Positions 10,781-23,300 are shown, numbered from the stretch's first letter. The stretch is 64,000 nt of DNA from Trema orientale (GCA_002914845.1 JXTC01000159.1:515775-579774), one strand, 5' to 3'. Notes: generated from the sequence alone by a model not told the origin. Program-made: numbers and translations.

Positions 10781-11097
10781 CTATTATGCACTAATTAATT
10801 CAATTATATATATATATATATATAAATATGTTTAAAATTAATCAAAATCACATTTGAAATAGTAAAATATCAATAAATGTGTCGTATTGACACGATACGG
10901 AAACGACCTGTTTAATTAAACAGATTACACGAGGTATTTTCAGGTTAGGCTAGTTGACCCGAAACCCATGCCTTTATTATACGTGTTACACGTGTCAACC
11001 TGAAATCGACATGAAAATAAATGAGTCACTCAAGCCTATTTATTTCGTGTTATTTTCGAGTTGTATCGTCGTATCGTGTAGAAAATTGTCAGCTCTA

Positions 11098-11597
11098 CTC
11101 TCAATCAGAATACAGTGCTCACTATTCATTAAGTTTGATACACTGTATAATGACTCTATATTATATTAATTAAAGATAATACCATATTTGGTTGTGCTTT
11201 TGTATCGTACTATTTAATATGACATTAAAATTTAATAAATTTCTGAAAGTCTTATTTTTCTAAAATTAAATTTATAAAGTGGTATTTTTGAAAAATAACT
11301 TTTAAAAAGTGGTAATCTTAGAGGTGGTATTACTCTAATAATTTTTTTAAAATAGTATTTTTCTAAGTTAACTTTAAATGGAAAAATTAAATTTGGTCTT
11401 TTTCAAAATAAATTTAGAAATAATTATCTTTCTAAATTTTTTCAAAGTGGAATTTTTCAAAAATTAACATTTAATGCAATATCTTAATATAATGCAAAAC
11501 CAAATATAGTATTGTAGTAGAACAATACAATCCAATAAAGTCCAATACAGTACATCACAGTACAATACAATAAGACGCACCAAACATGACCTAAGAA
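11098..11597. repeat. AT-rich repeat, copy 2, continued after the nested elements
   Basis: This matches copy 1 at 3652-3950 nearly base for base at the start (TCACTATTCATTAAGTT, GACTCTATATTATATTAATT) and continues further, ending with a run of ACAATACAATA words and CGCACCAAACATGACC. It is the right half of the repeat broken by the hAT element. Confidence 0.6.
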
Positions 11598-13540
11598 AAA
11601 TGCTAAATGCATTCTTACTGCTTGATATCTAAACTCCACTATGATTTGTTAGATTATTAAAATATAAAATTGGATACGGAAATTCACATATTAAATAATA
11701 ATCGTAATATTGTGAATGTGAAAGATAGTGCATTTAATATTCCTCATTTATTAATTAACTCTTTGAATTGGCCTTTTATTTTTATGATGATTAGATGTTA
11801 TAAGGTACTTACTCAGCAATTCTATAACATAAGACTATTGAATATCCATCCTCAAATTTTGGCCTATATGAGATAAGTTGGATAAGGCTAATTAGTTTTT
11901 TTGTAGTCCCATATTAGTTGATTTGAAAAACTTTCACCTCTTTGAGCTGTAAAGTGACCGAGCCAACTTTTTTGAACGAACTTTTAGACTCTTACTACTA
12001 AAATTATGCCTTTTAGTGGCAAAAAAAAAAAAAAAAAAAAAAGGAAATACCGCAAAAGAATCAAAAAGTGCAATAGAAAAGTTCTCGGTGAAATTTTTCC
12101 CCTATGAATGAATATTCTATTCGTATTAACACCACATATAATCCTCCATGCTCTTGTTTAGATTTCAAAAATAGGGTAGGAGCTTGCTACTTCTCAACTA
12201 AAATTGTATGCATACGTACATACAAATTTAGGCAAAATCATCTAAAGAAATCCAAAAAATATTAGAATAGATTCGTAGACATTTTGCCTAAAGAAATCCA
12301 AAAAATATTAGAATATATTCTTAGACAGAATATGAAGAACTAGGGAAAATTATGACCACGAGCTTGGTTTCAAAATAGTTTTACCACGACAATAGATTCA
12401 GAATAAGGAAACTATAAATATTCTACGTAATTTTTCATTTGTGACATAACATTAAGGGTCAGTTTTGATGAAATTTATGGACGAAACTATTTTGTCACCA
12501 AGAAGCAATCAATACACCCCTGAGTGTAAAAAACTTCTTTCTTCTTCTTCTTCCTTTTTTTGTTTCTTTTTTTGTTTTTTTTTTTTTTTTGTTGTTTTTC
12601 TAAGTGAGTTGTCAATCAATATTCCTTTTTCATTAGATGATTGAAGTTTACTATTATATTCTGAAGTAAGTCACTTTAACATATCATTGTATATATCTAA
12701 TCTACTATTGTATGATGATAAATAATATGTTTACAAGTATAATACGATATATAACAAATTTATCACTCTTTATAGTCACATTGTATCTAACTCATTTACC
12801 ACTATATATATAACTAATTTACCATATTTATCATTGTATGTTTCACAGTATATCATTGATTTACTATAGCTTTTAAACTAATTTGCTTGTTTTTAATTTT
12901 TAAAGATTTTAAAAGTAAAACTACCACTAATATACTAATTTTCTTAGCAAGTCAAGAAAGCTCATGCATTGGTTCTCATCAACTCCATAGTTAGCAAAAA
13001 AGGAAATTTAATTTTATATGGTAAAATTTTTAAAAAAATTGAAAAATTCTGAATTACAATTTTTTCTGAAAAATCTCAAGTTTATTTAGAAAAATACCAT
13101 TATTATAAAATAATATTTTTATATATGAATATGTCAATTTTCGAAAAATTATCCGGGATTTTTTTTAACTTTTTGGACTTTGGTCCTGGATCTTCGTGAG
13201 AATCACTAACAAAATACTGATGAAAATCACACGACTGATAATATGGATGAGTATAATTCAGACTATGAAAAGTATTTTTAAAATTTGACAAAAATATACG
13301 TGTATGCAAAAATTTGTAAATTAATTTATATGTGTATTATTCGATTAATTTTGAAAAATATGCTAATAAAAGTTGAAAATTTGTAATTAAAAATTAGATT
13401 CGCTAAGAAGTTTAAACATAAGAGACCGATAGCGACCAACCATGCAAACAAGCTGTTATCAATGAATAAATTAGTTGTACGCCATTTTTTTCCTTACTAA
13501 TTAAATGTACCACCATGTCACTTTTTTAAAATAAATTCTT
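11598..13540. other. AT-rich intergenic DNA
   Basis: No gene is seen. It contains an A tract at 12020-12042, a pyrimidine run at 12538-12590, TATA-rich degenerate repeats around 12650-12860, and a direct duplication of about 46 bp at 12242-12335 marked by CTAAAGAAATCC. Confidence 0.5.
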
Positions 13541-13805
13541 GGTGAATTCTTAACAGATTTTTGAACGACTTTTGACATCGATGGTGATCTTAACGGATTC
13601 TTGATGAATTTTTGACGATTCTCGATGATCTTGACGGATTCCTGATGGATTCTTAATATTGGCGGTGATCTTAATGGGTTCTTGATGAATTTTTGACGAA
13701 TTCTTGGCAATCTTGAAAGATTCTTGACGAATTCTTGACAGATTCTTGACGTTAGTAGTGATCTTAATGAATTCTTTACAGATTCTTGAATAATTTCCTC
13801 CAAAA
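13540..13805. repeat. Degenerate minisatellite (GATTCTTGA / GAATTCTTGAC units)
   Basis: The words GATTCTTGA, GAATTCTTGAC and GTGATCTTAA recur about every 20-50 bases across 265 bp. The unit length is irregular. The open frame on the minus strand at 13501-13803 is a by-product and gives a low-complexity peptide rich in RQKFIKNPLRSP-like repeats. Confidence 0.6.
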
Positions 13806-14516
13806 GTGGTAGAATTTAATGGTGGTGGTAAATTTAGTTAAACATTTGAAAAAAGTGGTAATTGCCTAATTAACCCGTTATCAATACCAGTATTTAGGAT
13901 TGTTACATACCGGCGACTATCTAAGTAACACAAATCTAGACTCTCTCAAAATAGAATCCAACACTAAGGACTTGCTTGGATTCACTTTCAGTTTTTTATT
14001 TAAATAAATTGAAAATAAAAGTAAAAATTTTGTTTTGATTTTCAATTTTTATAGACAAGAAACATGCTTGACAAACTTTACTTCACTATTTGTTTCTAAA
14101 AACAATAAAATGAGAATAATGATGGAAAAAACATATATATAGACTTACATTTGTCTGTATATATATACATATATGTATGTACACACCTGTGTACAAATAT
14201 TTATATGTTTTTTTTGTTTTTGAAATTTGTTTAAAAAAATAAAGATATTAGAAATTTTTTGTTACCACTTTTCTTAAAATTTTTGGTAACAGTGTTTAAA
14301 AACAAAAAACAAAAATAAGGTTGCCAAGCAAACTTCCAAAAAAAAAAAAAAATTTCATTTTACTGTTTGAAAAAATAAAAAACAGAAAATGAAAGTAAAT
14401 CCAAGCAAGCCCTAAGGATTCATAAAATAAATATTTAATTGATATACCGTAATCACACGTCTTTACTCATATGGCTTTCTTGGTTAGACCATGCAATTTC
14501 CAACAAAGAGGTTTAA

Positions 14517-15261
14517 GGGCCAGTTTGGTAGAGCTGTAGATTTTAAGAAAAATACTTTTAGCTGTGCTGAAAAAAAAAATCCGTTGTAGCGTAAAGTAGC
14601 TGAGTGTTTGGCAAACTATAATTTTAAAGTGCTGTGACTTAAAAAAACTATATTAAAGTATTTGGTAAACTGTATGGCAGAATTGTTATGCCATATAAAA
14701 TGACCAAAATAAACATCATTATACAATTATATATATTTATGGAAAGAGCTAAATAATATTTTCTATAATTATACATATTTATTAATACTTTTTTTTTAAA
14801 AAAAATGATATGAAAATAAACTCAATTAAATTAATTACTCAATTAATTTTATTATATTTTATTTTAATTTACTTTATTTTCATTTGAATTTAAAATTTCA
14901 ATAAAAAATCAATTTGGCTACTTCAAAATAACTAATATGAAGAGTATTTTACTCAATTATGATTTAAATATATTAATACTTTTTTTAAAAAAATTGATAT
15001 GAAAATATAATCAATTAAATCTTTGGTATTTTTGCTTTTAAGTGAGGATATTTTAACCATTATGATTTATTCATTAAAAAATAGTACAGATTCTCACATA
15101 ATCTAAAGGCCAAAGCTGTCTTAGGCCAGTTTTAGCTTTTAGCTATAATTTTATTAAAAATTATTGAATAATTTGATTTTTAGGTTTTTACCAAACACTT
15201 TTAGCCTACAAATTATTCGAAAAAAATTTTTAACTTGTTAAAAAGCTAAACTAAATTGGGC
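14517..15261. mobile_element. Miniature inverted-repeat element, PIF/Harbinger (Tourist) type
   Basis: The left end GGGCCAGTTTGGTAGAGCT and the right end, read in reverse complement, GCCCAATTTAGTTTAGCT form an imperfect terminal inverted repeat. Both are flanked by TTAA (14513-14516 and 15262-15265), which contains the TTA/TAA target of PIF/Harbinger elements. The body of 745 bp is AT-rich and non-coding, with further TTTGGCAAACT/ACCAAACACT words that pair across the element. Superfamily assignment is inference. Confidence 0.62.
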
Positions 15262-15642
15262 TTAAATCCTAGTCGACGTGAGTATTTTATATCTGATATT
15301 TCTGACTTTCGGAAAATGACCATACCACAGAGATTTGTCCAATATGCATGTATGATATGCTCGATCATACGTACCTTAAAATCATTTAAAGCTTATTTAT
15401 TATCATGGATAATTAATTAAAGGAAAAAAATAAATAAATAGAACACAAAACTAAAGCCATCAAACCTTAACAAAAATAGTTAAGCCTAACTTAATTAATC
15501 TCGACTGTTAGTAGTTACTATGAATATACAAATATATATATAACATATAATCCTAAACTTAAATCTCGACTGTTAGTAGTTACTATGATTATACAAATGT
15601 ATACATAAAAACACACACAGAAAATGAGACAAGTGGCAAAGC
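15262..15642. other. Upstream region of the proline-rich gene
   Basis: Mostly AT-rich. A direct duplication with period 65 is marked by ATCTCGACTGTTAGTAG at 15498 and 15563. No clear TATA box tied to the downstream gene could be assigned. Confidence 0.45.
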
Positions 15643-15837
15643 ATGGACCCCAGCAGCTCCGATATGAGAGGGGTAGAAGGATTCATGGGCCGTTATAGAG
15701 CTGAAACAGATGCAACAACAAGAAGCCTGCCCGGGCAACCGGTAAGCCAACGCGGTTACGTCCTTCAAAGACTCACCCCCAACCCTCCACCGCCGCCACT
15801 AGGAGGAGCAGACGTCATCGGCTCTCTTGTATTATAG
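15643..15837 (+). CDS. Possible small ORF or 5' exon, 64 aa
   Basis: Opens at ATG 15643 and ends at TAG 15835-15837. It is clearly more GC-rich than its surroundings, with a five-proline run and a serine- and arginine-containing N-terminal half. I do not recognise it. It ends about 150 bases before the ATG of the At4g04980-like gene, on the same strand, so it may be an upstream ORF in the leader of that gene or an independent small peptide gene. A GTAAGC donor-like word inside it (CAACCG/GTAAGC, near 15741) leaves open that it is part of a spliced exon. It lacks a signal peptide or membrane segment. Confidence 0.3.
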   Translation: MDPSSSDMRGVEGFMGRYRAETDATTRSLPGQPVSQRGYVLQRLTPNPPPPPLGGADVIGSLVL

Positions 15838-15986
15838 GGGCTATTGTCTCTGTTGTTATAATTAACCATATTTCAATAATTTGTCTTCTTTTTGTTCTTG
15901 TTTTTGAGTCACATTTCAATTGGTGAAACATTATTGTTATATATGCACTTCCATATTTGTGTGTATAGTAATTTTTGATATCAAAG

Positions 15987-18900
15987 ATGGCGACTGGTTT
16001 ATACATTGCAGCACCATTGTTAAGTGGATTTCAGGTATGATTTTGTTTTGTATAATCTGATTTTAAGTTGAAAATGTTTGGAAGTTTTAGTTTTGTATAT
16101 TTATGAATAAAAAAAATTATTGTCTGTTAAGTGATCCAAACTAGGAACTGAATGATGTCAAGGCTTAAAAGACCAACATTAATTGTTGCAACCTTAATAA
16201 AATTTAGCTGAATTTTAGTTTACTTTAAAAACTAGGTGAAATGTTAGAAAATCGGAAAAACAATGCAATAGTATTTATTTCCTTAGAAATTATGTCTAAA
16301 AATACATATCTCTCACCATATTTAATTATTTTACTAATTTAAAACCAATAACGTAAAACACCATTTAATTACATATAGTCAACTATATCATCTTGTTTGA
16401 AGAGAGTGCCTACTGCAATTATGACACTAGTTTTATCTTTTCATATACCTAGAACCAAATTAGTAGATGCCAATACAAAGTGGGAAGAAATTTTCACATT
16501 GTGCAACCAATGTCTTAAATATCAAATGCAAAAATTCATCAAGAAGTTATGTAATTTCTTCTAGGAAAAAAGCTCTGTTATATCCAAGAATCCAGTGGAA
16601 ATTTCGGGCATGTCTAAAGAGAGTTCGTGTGGATGGACTGGAAATTTCATCTTCATGATTGACCTTCGAAAGAAGATCTTAACCTTTCGGGATATCATTG
16701 ATCTTCCTCCTTGTGACGGTTCAAGTCCCATCCATGAGGTACAAAATCACTAATTTGCTATGATGAGCTACAACGGAATTTGTTCATAATCCTAACCGAG
16801 ATTCATTTCATTTCCTAGTAAAGATTTTCTTTGACATTGTTCTTACAGTTGGTCAACGGAACAGTAGAAGATCTCCACAATCTGTATCCCAATGTCGTTC
16901 CCTACAACCTTGGCTCGGAAATGGAAAATATTTCAATAGATCAGGTTTATTCAGCAAGATAGTAATTCAATTATTTTTACCAACTGCTTTAACATTTAAA
17001 CTAACAATAAGACAAACCATGCATAGGGATTAGCTCTTTTATACAAGGCATTGAAATCCATTGGAGATTCATGGGCTAAGAATCATAAGTGGATTAACAG
17101 TATGGGACATAATGACGAAGATTGTTTCGAAAACATGATCAGTTTGGAGCAACTTGGTAATCTTTATTTCATTCAACTATTTCGGTTCATAGAACATATT
17201 GTAGTAATATATTTTTTTTTTTAATGGATCAAACATCAAAAGCTGGTAACTATCGTTTATTCCGTAGGGGGTAAAGTGTTGGCAGAGCTTAGATACATGA
17301 CTCAAATCGCAAAAGAAATGTTCGACGTAATGGATGAAGATGAGAAGAACAACAACGAGGGCAGAATTCAGGGCTCCACCATTGGAGATGTGTTGATTGA
17401 ATCCTACTCAGACAGCAAATTATTGACCTGTCCTTCACCAAATACTCCAACTTTAGTACCTCCGGAGCTTAGTTCCTACGGTGTGGAGCTTGGCAAATTT
17501 GCCGATGTTTCTTCCTCCCGGTCACTTCTCTTGCCTTTCAGACTCAAGGCACTGCAGAACTTAAAGCCTGCGGGAATGAAGCACCTCTTCTCATTTGACA
17601 TGTCACCCTCTTTTATCACTCAAGATTCCAGCCAATGTAAAGAAATAAACATGAAAGAAGCTAAAAATATAGCTGAAGAAGCACCAATTAGATCAAGCTA
17701 TAAGGAGATAAAAGATTCAAAAGCTAACGAAAATTCAACAAAGTTTCCAAATGTCACTTCAAAGTCAATGCCTGATCAAGCAAGAGAGTCGGCAGCAGCA
17801 CCATTACCATCAACCTTACCGCCTCCGCCTCCTCCTCCTCCAGAACTACCATCAAATCCAGTAGCTGCTCCATCACCCCCATTTAGCTCACCTTTAAGTG
17901 TAGCTGCAGTTCGGCCTCCTCCACCGCCCATTCCGCCTCCTAAAGGATCGGCAGCGCCATTACCACCACCTCCCATGGCTCCAGCAAAGGCAGCCATGCC
18001 GCCACCTCCTCCTCCATTGGGTGCTACCAGAGCTCTTCGCCCGAAGAAAGCAGCTACCAAGTTGAAGAGATCATCCCACATGGGAAACTTGTACAGAGCT
18101 CTCAAAGGTAAGGTGGAAGGCTCTAGCTCAAATGGTAAACAGCAAGGGAAAAAGTCTAAGATAGGAGGGTCAACTGGAGGAAAGCAGGGGATGGCTGATG
18201 CTCTAGCAGAGATGACAAAAAGGTCTGCATTTCCACTATTTCAGTACAAAATGCAGTCTGTTTTTCTTGAAATTAGTAGCCATATATAGTTGATTAAATA
18301 AGAGACATAATGATCACCGATTTTCTTTTTTGTTGTCTTAGATCGGCTTATTTCCAACAGATTGAAGAAGATGTTCAGAAACACTCCAAATCAATCATGG
18401 AGATTAAAGCTGCTATCAACTCCTTCCAAACAAAGGACATGACTGAGCTTGTAAAGTTCCAAAAGTACGTGGAACAACATCTAGAGAAACTGACTGATGA
18501 GACTCAGGTTAGCATACATTGTTCAATTCAAGTATATCAACATGCTCTTCAAGCTTGGTTCTTAAAACTTCGATCCAATTTTCAAATGTTTATGAAATTT
18601 CAGGTGTTGGCGAGGTTTGAAGATTTTCCCACGAAGAAGCTGGAATCATTGAGGAGTGCAGCAGCATTGTATTTGAAACTAGAAGAAACAATTCATAAAC
18701 TGGAAAAATGGAAAGTGGTTCCTCCTTTAGGCCAGCTTCTTGACAAGGTCGAGTCCTTCTTCAACAAGGTAAATAAAGACGTGATTTATTCATTTGATCA
18801 GTGTTATTGGTATTGGAAGTAATTTGCAATTGGATTAGTATTGGAAGTACTTTGATTTATTCATGTTGTTGATACTTAAAATTAGTATAACAACCGATCA

Positions 18901-20028
18901 AAGTGTTGAAAAAGAGCAAATAAAATAACAAAGAACACAAAATTTTATAGTGGTTTAGAGTTTAACTATTATTAGTTTGTCACGTGCTTAATCATTATTA
19001 GTTTTAAATTGTTTGTAAATTTTATTTTTTTAAAGTATTGCTAGTAAAATTTCTGACATTTAGTATAAGCTGAGAATACAAAAAAGTAATAAAAATGCTA
19101 TTTTATTTAAGAGAGGACATGTGTGTTAAACGTGTATGTATAAAAACAAAATTAAGGTTAAAAAAAAAAAACTGTGTATACTGTTTTCCATATTTGACCA
19201 AAAGTAAAAACTAAATGACTGTTTACGTCTTTGTTTTATACGGCTTTTTTTTTTTTTTTTTTACAGGTATTTTATATGGTTTTCACTTTCTCAATAAAAA
19301 AAAATTATATTAATAAGAAAAATGAAGTGCCGTCAGTCTGGAGAGGTCGATGGACCGACCAATTACTAAAAAAATACTAAACAATTCAATTAAGTAGCTG
19401 GAACAAATACACGATTCTCTAGACGCATTCGTTTTTCTATAATATAATTGTAATAGATATATGAAAGTTTCTTAATGACCCTTTGAGCCCCTTTTCGTAA
19501 ATCAATTCACCAAAATGATTTTTTTTTTTCCTTTTCTGAAAACAGATCAAAGGGGAAATAGATGCATTGGAAAGAAGCAAAGATGAAGAATCTAAGCGGT
19601 TCCAAAGCCACAATATCACTTTTGACTTCAATATTTTGGTAAGAATTAAGGAATCGATGGTAGACGTCTCTTCTAGCTGCATGGAATTGGCACTTGAGGT
19701 AAGTTTCTTGCTATTAATTTCTACTGTGTCACCATATGTATTCACTAATTCAATAGTTTATGACCAAAAAAAAAAAAAAACATTCAAGTTTGTAGTGAAA
19801 TTTTACTGGCTTTTGATACAGGAAAAAAGGAAGGCAAAAGCAGTAGAAAATGCTGAGACTGGATGGTCTAAAGCTGAAGGTCAAGGAAAGGCGCATATAA
19901 AAATGCTTTGGAGGGCTTTTCAACTTGCATTTCGTGTGTATAGCTTTGCCGGTGGACAAGATGACCGTGCTGATATGTTGACTAAACAACTAGCACATGA
20001 AATAGAGACTGATCCTCAAGATGAGTGA
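15987..20028 (+). CDS. At4g04980-like proline-rich protein, nine exons, 697 aa
   Basis: Exons by GT-AG sites: 15987-16034, 16565-16738, 16849-16944, 17027-17156, 17268-18222, 18342-18507, 18604-18768, 19546-19698, 19822-20028. Together they give 2094 nt in frame with one stop. The protein starts MATGLYIAAPLLSGFQ. Residues 50-110 hold the conserved MIDLRKKILTFRDIIDLP and LVNGTVEDLHNLYP segments; roughly 325-405 is proline-rich with runs of up to eight prolines; about 465-690 is helical and charged (YFQQIEEDVQKHSKSI, EKWKVVPPLGQLLDKVE) and may form coiled coils. It matches my memory of the plant family around Arabidopsis At4g04980, annotated as uncharacterised or hydroxyproline-rich; the function is unknown. 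Poly-proline followed by helices recalls actin-regulating proteins, but no FH2 domain was seen. Exon 1 is short, so the start is less certain than the rest. Confidence 0.8.
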
Positions 20029-20124
20029 TGTATAAGCTATATGTAAAATATTTGCAACAAATATATGTATGCCACAACGTCCTAATAAAAATATAAAAAT
20101 AAGGCTATAACTAATAACATACTA

Positions 20125-20475
20125 GACTACATTTAAATCTTACTTTTAGTGACGACAGAAATGGTGACTAAAAGTGAAAAAGTCGTGACTTAAAGAATGT
20201 CATTATCTTTATGTCGTGACTAAAAAGTCCATGACTAAAAGTTTGTCACGAAAATGACAAATTATTGTAACTAAATGTACTTTTGGTCACAACAAATTTC
20301 GTTACTATAAACAAAATTAGGTCATGACTAAAAATACATTAGTGACATTTTATAACTAAATGTCAACTTTCAGTTATAAGAAATTATTAATTGTGACTAA
20401 ATGTCATTTTTAGTCACAAAAATATTTGTTATGACTAAAAAAATCTTGTCACTAAAGATTGATTTTTTTGTAGTG
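20125..20475. mobile_element. CACTA-type miniature element
   Basis: The right end, in reverse complement, reads CACTACAAAAAAATCAATC and continues TTTAGTGAC. The left end reads GACTACATTTAAATCTTAC and continues TTTTAGTGAC, a decayed match. Many GTGACTAAAA/TTTTAGTCAC words lie in both orientations between them, as in the subterminal repeats of CACTA (En/Spm) elements. No coding sequence. The expected 3-base duplication is not clear (CTA and ATA). It lies 97 bases after the stop of the proline-rich gene and may sit in its 3' UTR. Confidence 0.6.
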
Positions 20476-21719
20476 ATAGTTAAGCATATATATTTTTAAG
20501 TTGATTTCTCTTTTTTAGTTTTATTATCAATTTTCATAGTATATTGTTTTCTGAAAAGAATAAAATCTTAGCGATATCATTTCTTTCCCATTCTAAGGTT
20601 AGGTGCAATCTAATCTTCAACACTGGGTAGAATCTCTATTCTACCAGTTTTACCAACTCATCAATTAGTATAGACACAACTAATCACCAATTATCACAAA
20701 AATTATAACAGTTAAAAAAGGTAAAGTCTAATTCTAATCTAATTCTAGTGTATTATCCGGCTCTACCGTTTAGGCATTATTTTGACTCAACTATGAGTTC
20801 AAGTGATCTCTTCCAATACATTTTATCAAGCTCTTTCAAGGGATCTCTTCCAATACATTCTCATCACCAGTATTATCCAGCTCTACCGTTTAGGCATTTC
20901 ATTTCTCATCATCAAAATAACTGAATTCGAAATAACATATAAATAATTTACTATCAAGATAAAAATAATTTGCTATCAACCAATTGAATTTGATACCTAA
21001 TAACCTAAAATTTAAAAAATCCAAATTCGAAGTTTTTTAAAATGATCTGAAAAGAAAATGACATAATTTAAAATTTTGGGCAATGACTTTTATATAATGT
21101 ATCGTGGGCCAAATGCTTCTTTGCCTATAAATGTGGGACTTTCAATGACAAGCAACTGCTAAAAGAAGTTGTCTAGTTTCCTTTTTTCTAAGAGGGAACA
21201 GCGATGGGCTTTTTAGATAAATACGGAAAGCTACATATACCTTTTAAAAAATACGGTAAAGCATGAAACTTTACAATCATATGACTTTGGACATTAAAAG
21301 TTTACAAAAATACGGTCTGGCACTTGCAAAGCGTCAGCGTATATGTTTTTTAATTTTTTTTTAAAAAATGAAGAGACTAAAACCACTTATGCATGCGTGT
21401 CAGGGAGTTAGATCCTCAATTCCTTCACCAGCCCTTTTTTTTTTTTGTTTGTCGTTTTTTGGTTTTTATTTAAAAAATTAAAAAAAAACATAAGGGATAA
21501 AAGGACGCTGGCATTTCTTTCAACTATTTTAAAATTATCTATTTATTTCTTTATTAATGATTTCATATATTTTTGTCCTCAAAATTTGATTATTTTGATC
21601 TCAATTTAATTTTCTATTTTAATTAAGTGATTATTTTTAGATTTTAATAACTATAAATTTTTAATTGCACTATCACACATTTTTTTGATGTAGAAATCCT
21701 TTTAATAAATTGAGTAGTA
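20476..21719. other. AT-rich intergenic DNA
   Basis: No gene is seen. Two short direct repeats (ATTATCCAGCTCTACCGTTTAGGCAT-type words near 20755 and 20875) and paired AATACGG words at 21223-21315 are visible, but no bounded element. Confidence 0.45.
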
Positions 21720-23300
21720 AGCATGTTTTGTTTTTAGCAATAAAGAATGCAAGTCTTTTCTAGTTTTCTAGATACTATTAGTATCTTAGTAGATTACTTA
21801 TAGTAATTTTTTTTTTTTTTGCTAATAAGAGCGCCCAAGTCTTATTGTAAGTATGTTTTGTTTTTAGCAATAAGGAACGCCAAGTTTGCTTCTAGTTTTG
21901 TAGATATAAGTAGTATCTTGGTAGATTACTTACGGTACTATTTTTTTTCTAATAAGAAGCACCCAAAATTTCCATTCTGATTTATTGGACCAATATTATG
22001 AGTAATTTGCTACGATACCAAAGGTAACTATTTAAGCTACACTCCTAATTTTCCTAAATACCTTCAGCTATTCGCAACATGGTAGGATATTTACTGTAAA
22101 AATCTTGTTTTTATTTTTGTTTTTTCTCTTTTTAATAAAGACCTCCCAACTACCCATCTATTTATTGAAAACTATATGTAACGTGTTAGGATGCCTATGG
22201 TAATCTTTTTTTTCGTAGAAATAAAGAACTCTCAAAGCCCAACTCCCATATTGCATATACTATAGGTAACATAGTAGGATACCTATGGTAATTTTTTTTT
22301 CCTGAAATTTTTCTAAAAATCATAGGTATCCTTGTAAGATACTTATGGTACCTATAAAGATACTTATGGTACCTACAATAAATTTTACCACTAGGTACAC
22401 CTAATACCTCTTCCAATTCGTAGATACAGTTGGTATCCTGCAATGATATCTATGGTACCTATAAGGATACTTATGATAAATTTTACAAAAGAGCACCCAT
22501 TATGATATCAAATATAACCTCTTAAGCTACACTCTCAATTTTTCTAAATACCTATTATAATAGGATACTTATTGTAAAATACAATGTTTTCCTTTTCTTT
22601 ATAATGATGTATACCCAACTCCCCAGTCATTTACCAAAAACTATACCGAAAACCATAGTAACCTGTTAGGATACTTTTGATATCTTTTTTTTTTTTTCCT
22701 AATAGAAATAAAGAACTTCCAACTCCTACTTTATATCGTGGATACTATAAGTAACATAGTAGGATACCTACAGTAACTTTTATTTCTCCTAATTTACCCG
22801 TAAATCATTCTTTGTAAGATACCTGTAGTAACATCCAACATCGCTTCCAATTCGTGGATACCATCAGTATCTTATAGTGATACCTATGGTACCTTCAAGG
22901 ATACTTAAGGTAAATTTTATATTAATGAGTATCTAACACTTCTTCTAATTCTTAGATACCATAAGTAACTTAATAAGATACCACGAGTAACCGAATAAGG
23001 TACCTATAGTAAACTCATCTTTTTTCCCTAGTTCACTTGCAAATGTACCTAAGTTATATAATAGCTAGATACTATGAGTAACATAATAAAATATCTATAA
23101 TAAACTCGATTTTTCCCTAATTCACCCGTATATGTACCTAGGTAACATAGTAGCCAAATACCATGAGTAAGATACCTATAGTAAACTCAAATTTTTTTCT
23201 CCAATTCACCCTCATACGTATCTAGATAACATAGTAGCCAAATACTATGAGTAACTTAATAAGATACCCTATAGTAAACTCTATTTTTAAATTTTAATCA
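21720..23300. repeat. Degenerate tandem array built on GTAGGATACCTATGGTA words
   Basis: The first part has a period near 120 (TTTTTAGCAATAA at 21735 and 21860). Then units of about 485 bases recur: TTAAGCTACACT at 22033 and 22520, and TTAGGATGCCTATGGTA near 22188 matching TTAGGATACTTTTGATA near 22667. Within each unit a GGTAACATAGTAGGATACC word is repeated many times with drift. Copies are too diverged to count exactly. No protein is encoded. It resembles an old satellite island. Confidence 0.6.

Larger units (their letters stand above)
4345..11097 (-). mobile_element. hAT-type miniature element split by a nested retrotransposon
   Basis: The left end is TAGGGCTGGTAATT (4345 onward); the right end reads, on the minus strand, TAGAGCTGACAATT (to 11097). 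Flanking 8-base target duplications CTTTCAAT (4337-4344) and CTCTCAAT (11098-11105) match at 7 of 8. Eight-base duplications and TAGGG ends are typical of hAT transposons. The element's own sequence is 4345-4584 plus 10781-11097, 557 bp in all, against 568 bp for the intact relative at 55883-56450, to which it aligns in reverse orientation. It is dense in GACACG/CGTGTC words and has no coding capacity. Confidence 0.82.

Noticed and set aside
17776..18105. Minus-strand glycine-rich frame of 109 codons
   Set aside because: It is the antisense of the poly-proline exon of the At4g04980-like gene; proline codons read backwards give glycine runs.
18900..19545. Extra exon in the long intron before exon 8
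   Set aside because: Exons 7 and 8 join in frame (phase 0) with a continuous family-like sequence, and the intron is AT-rich with stops in every frame.
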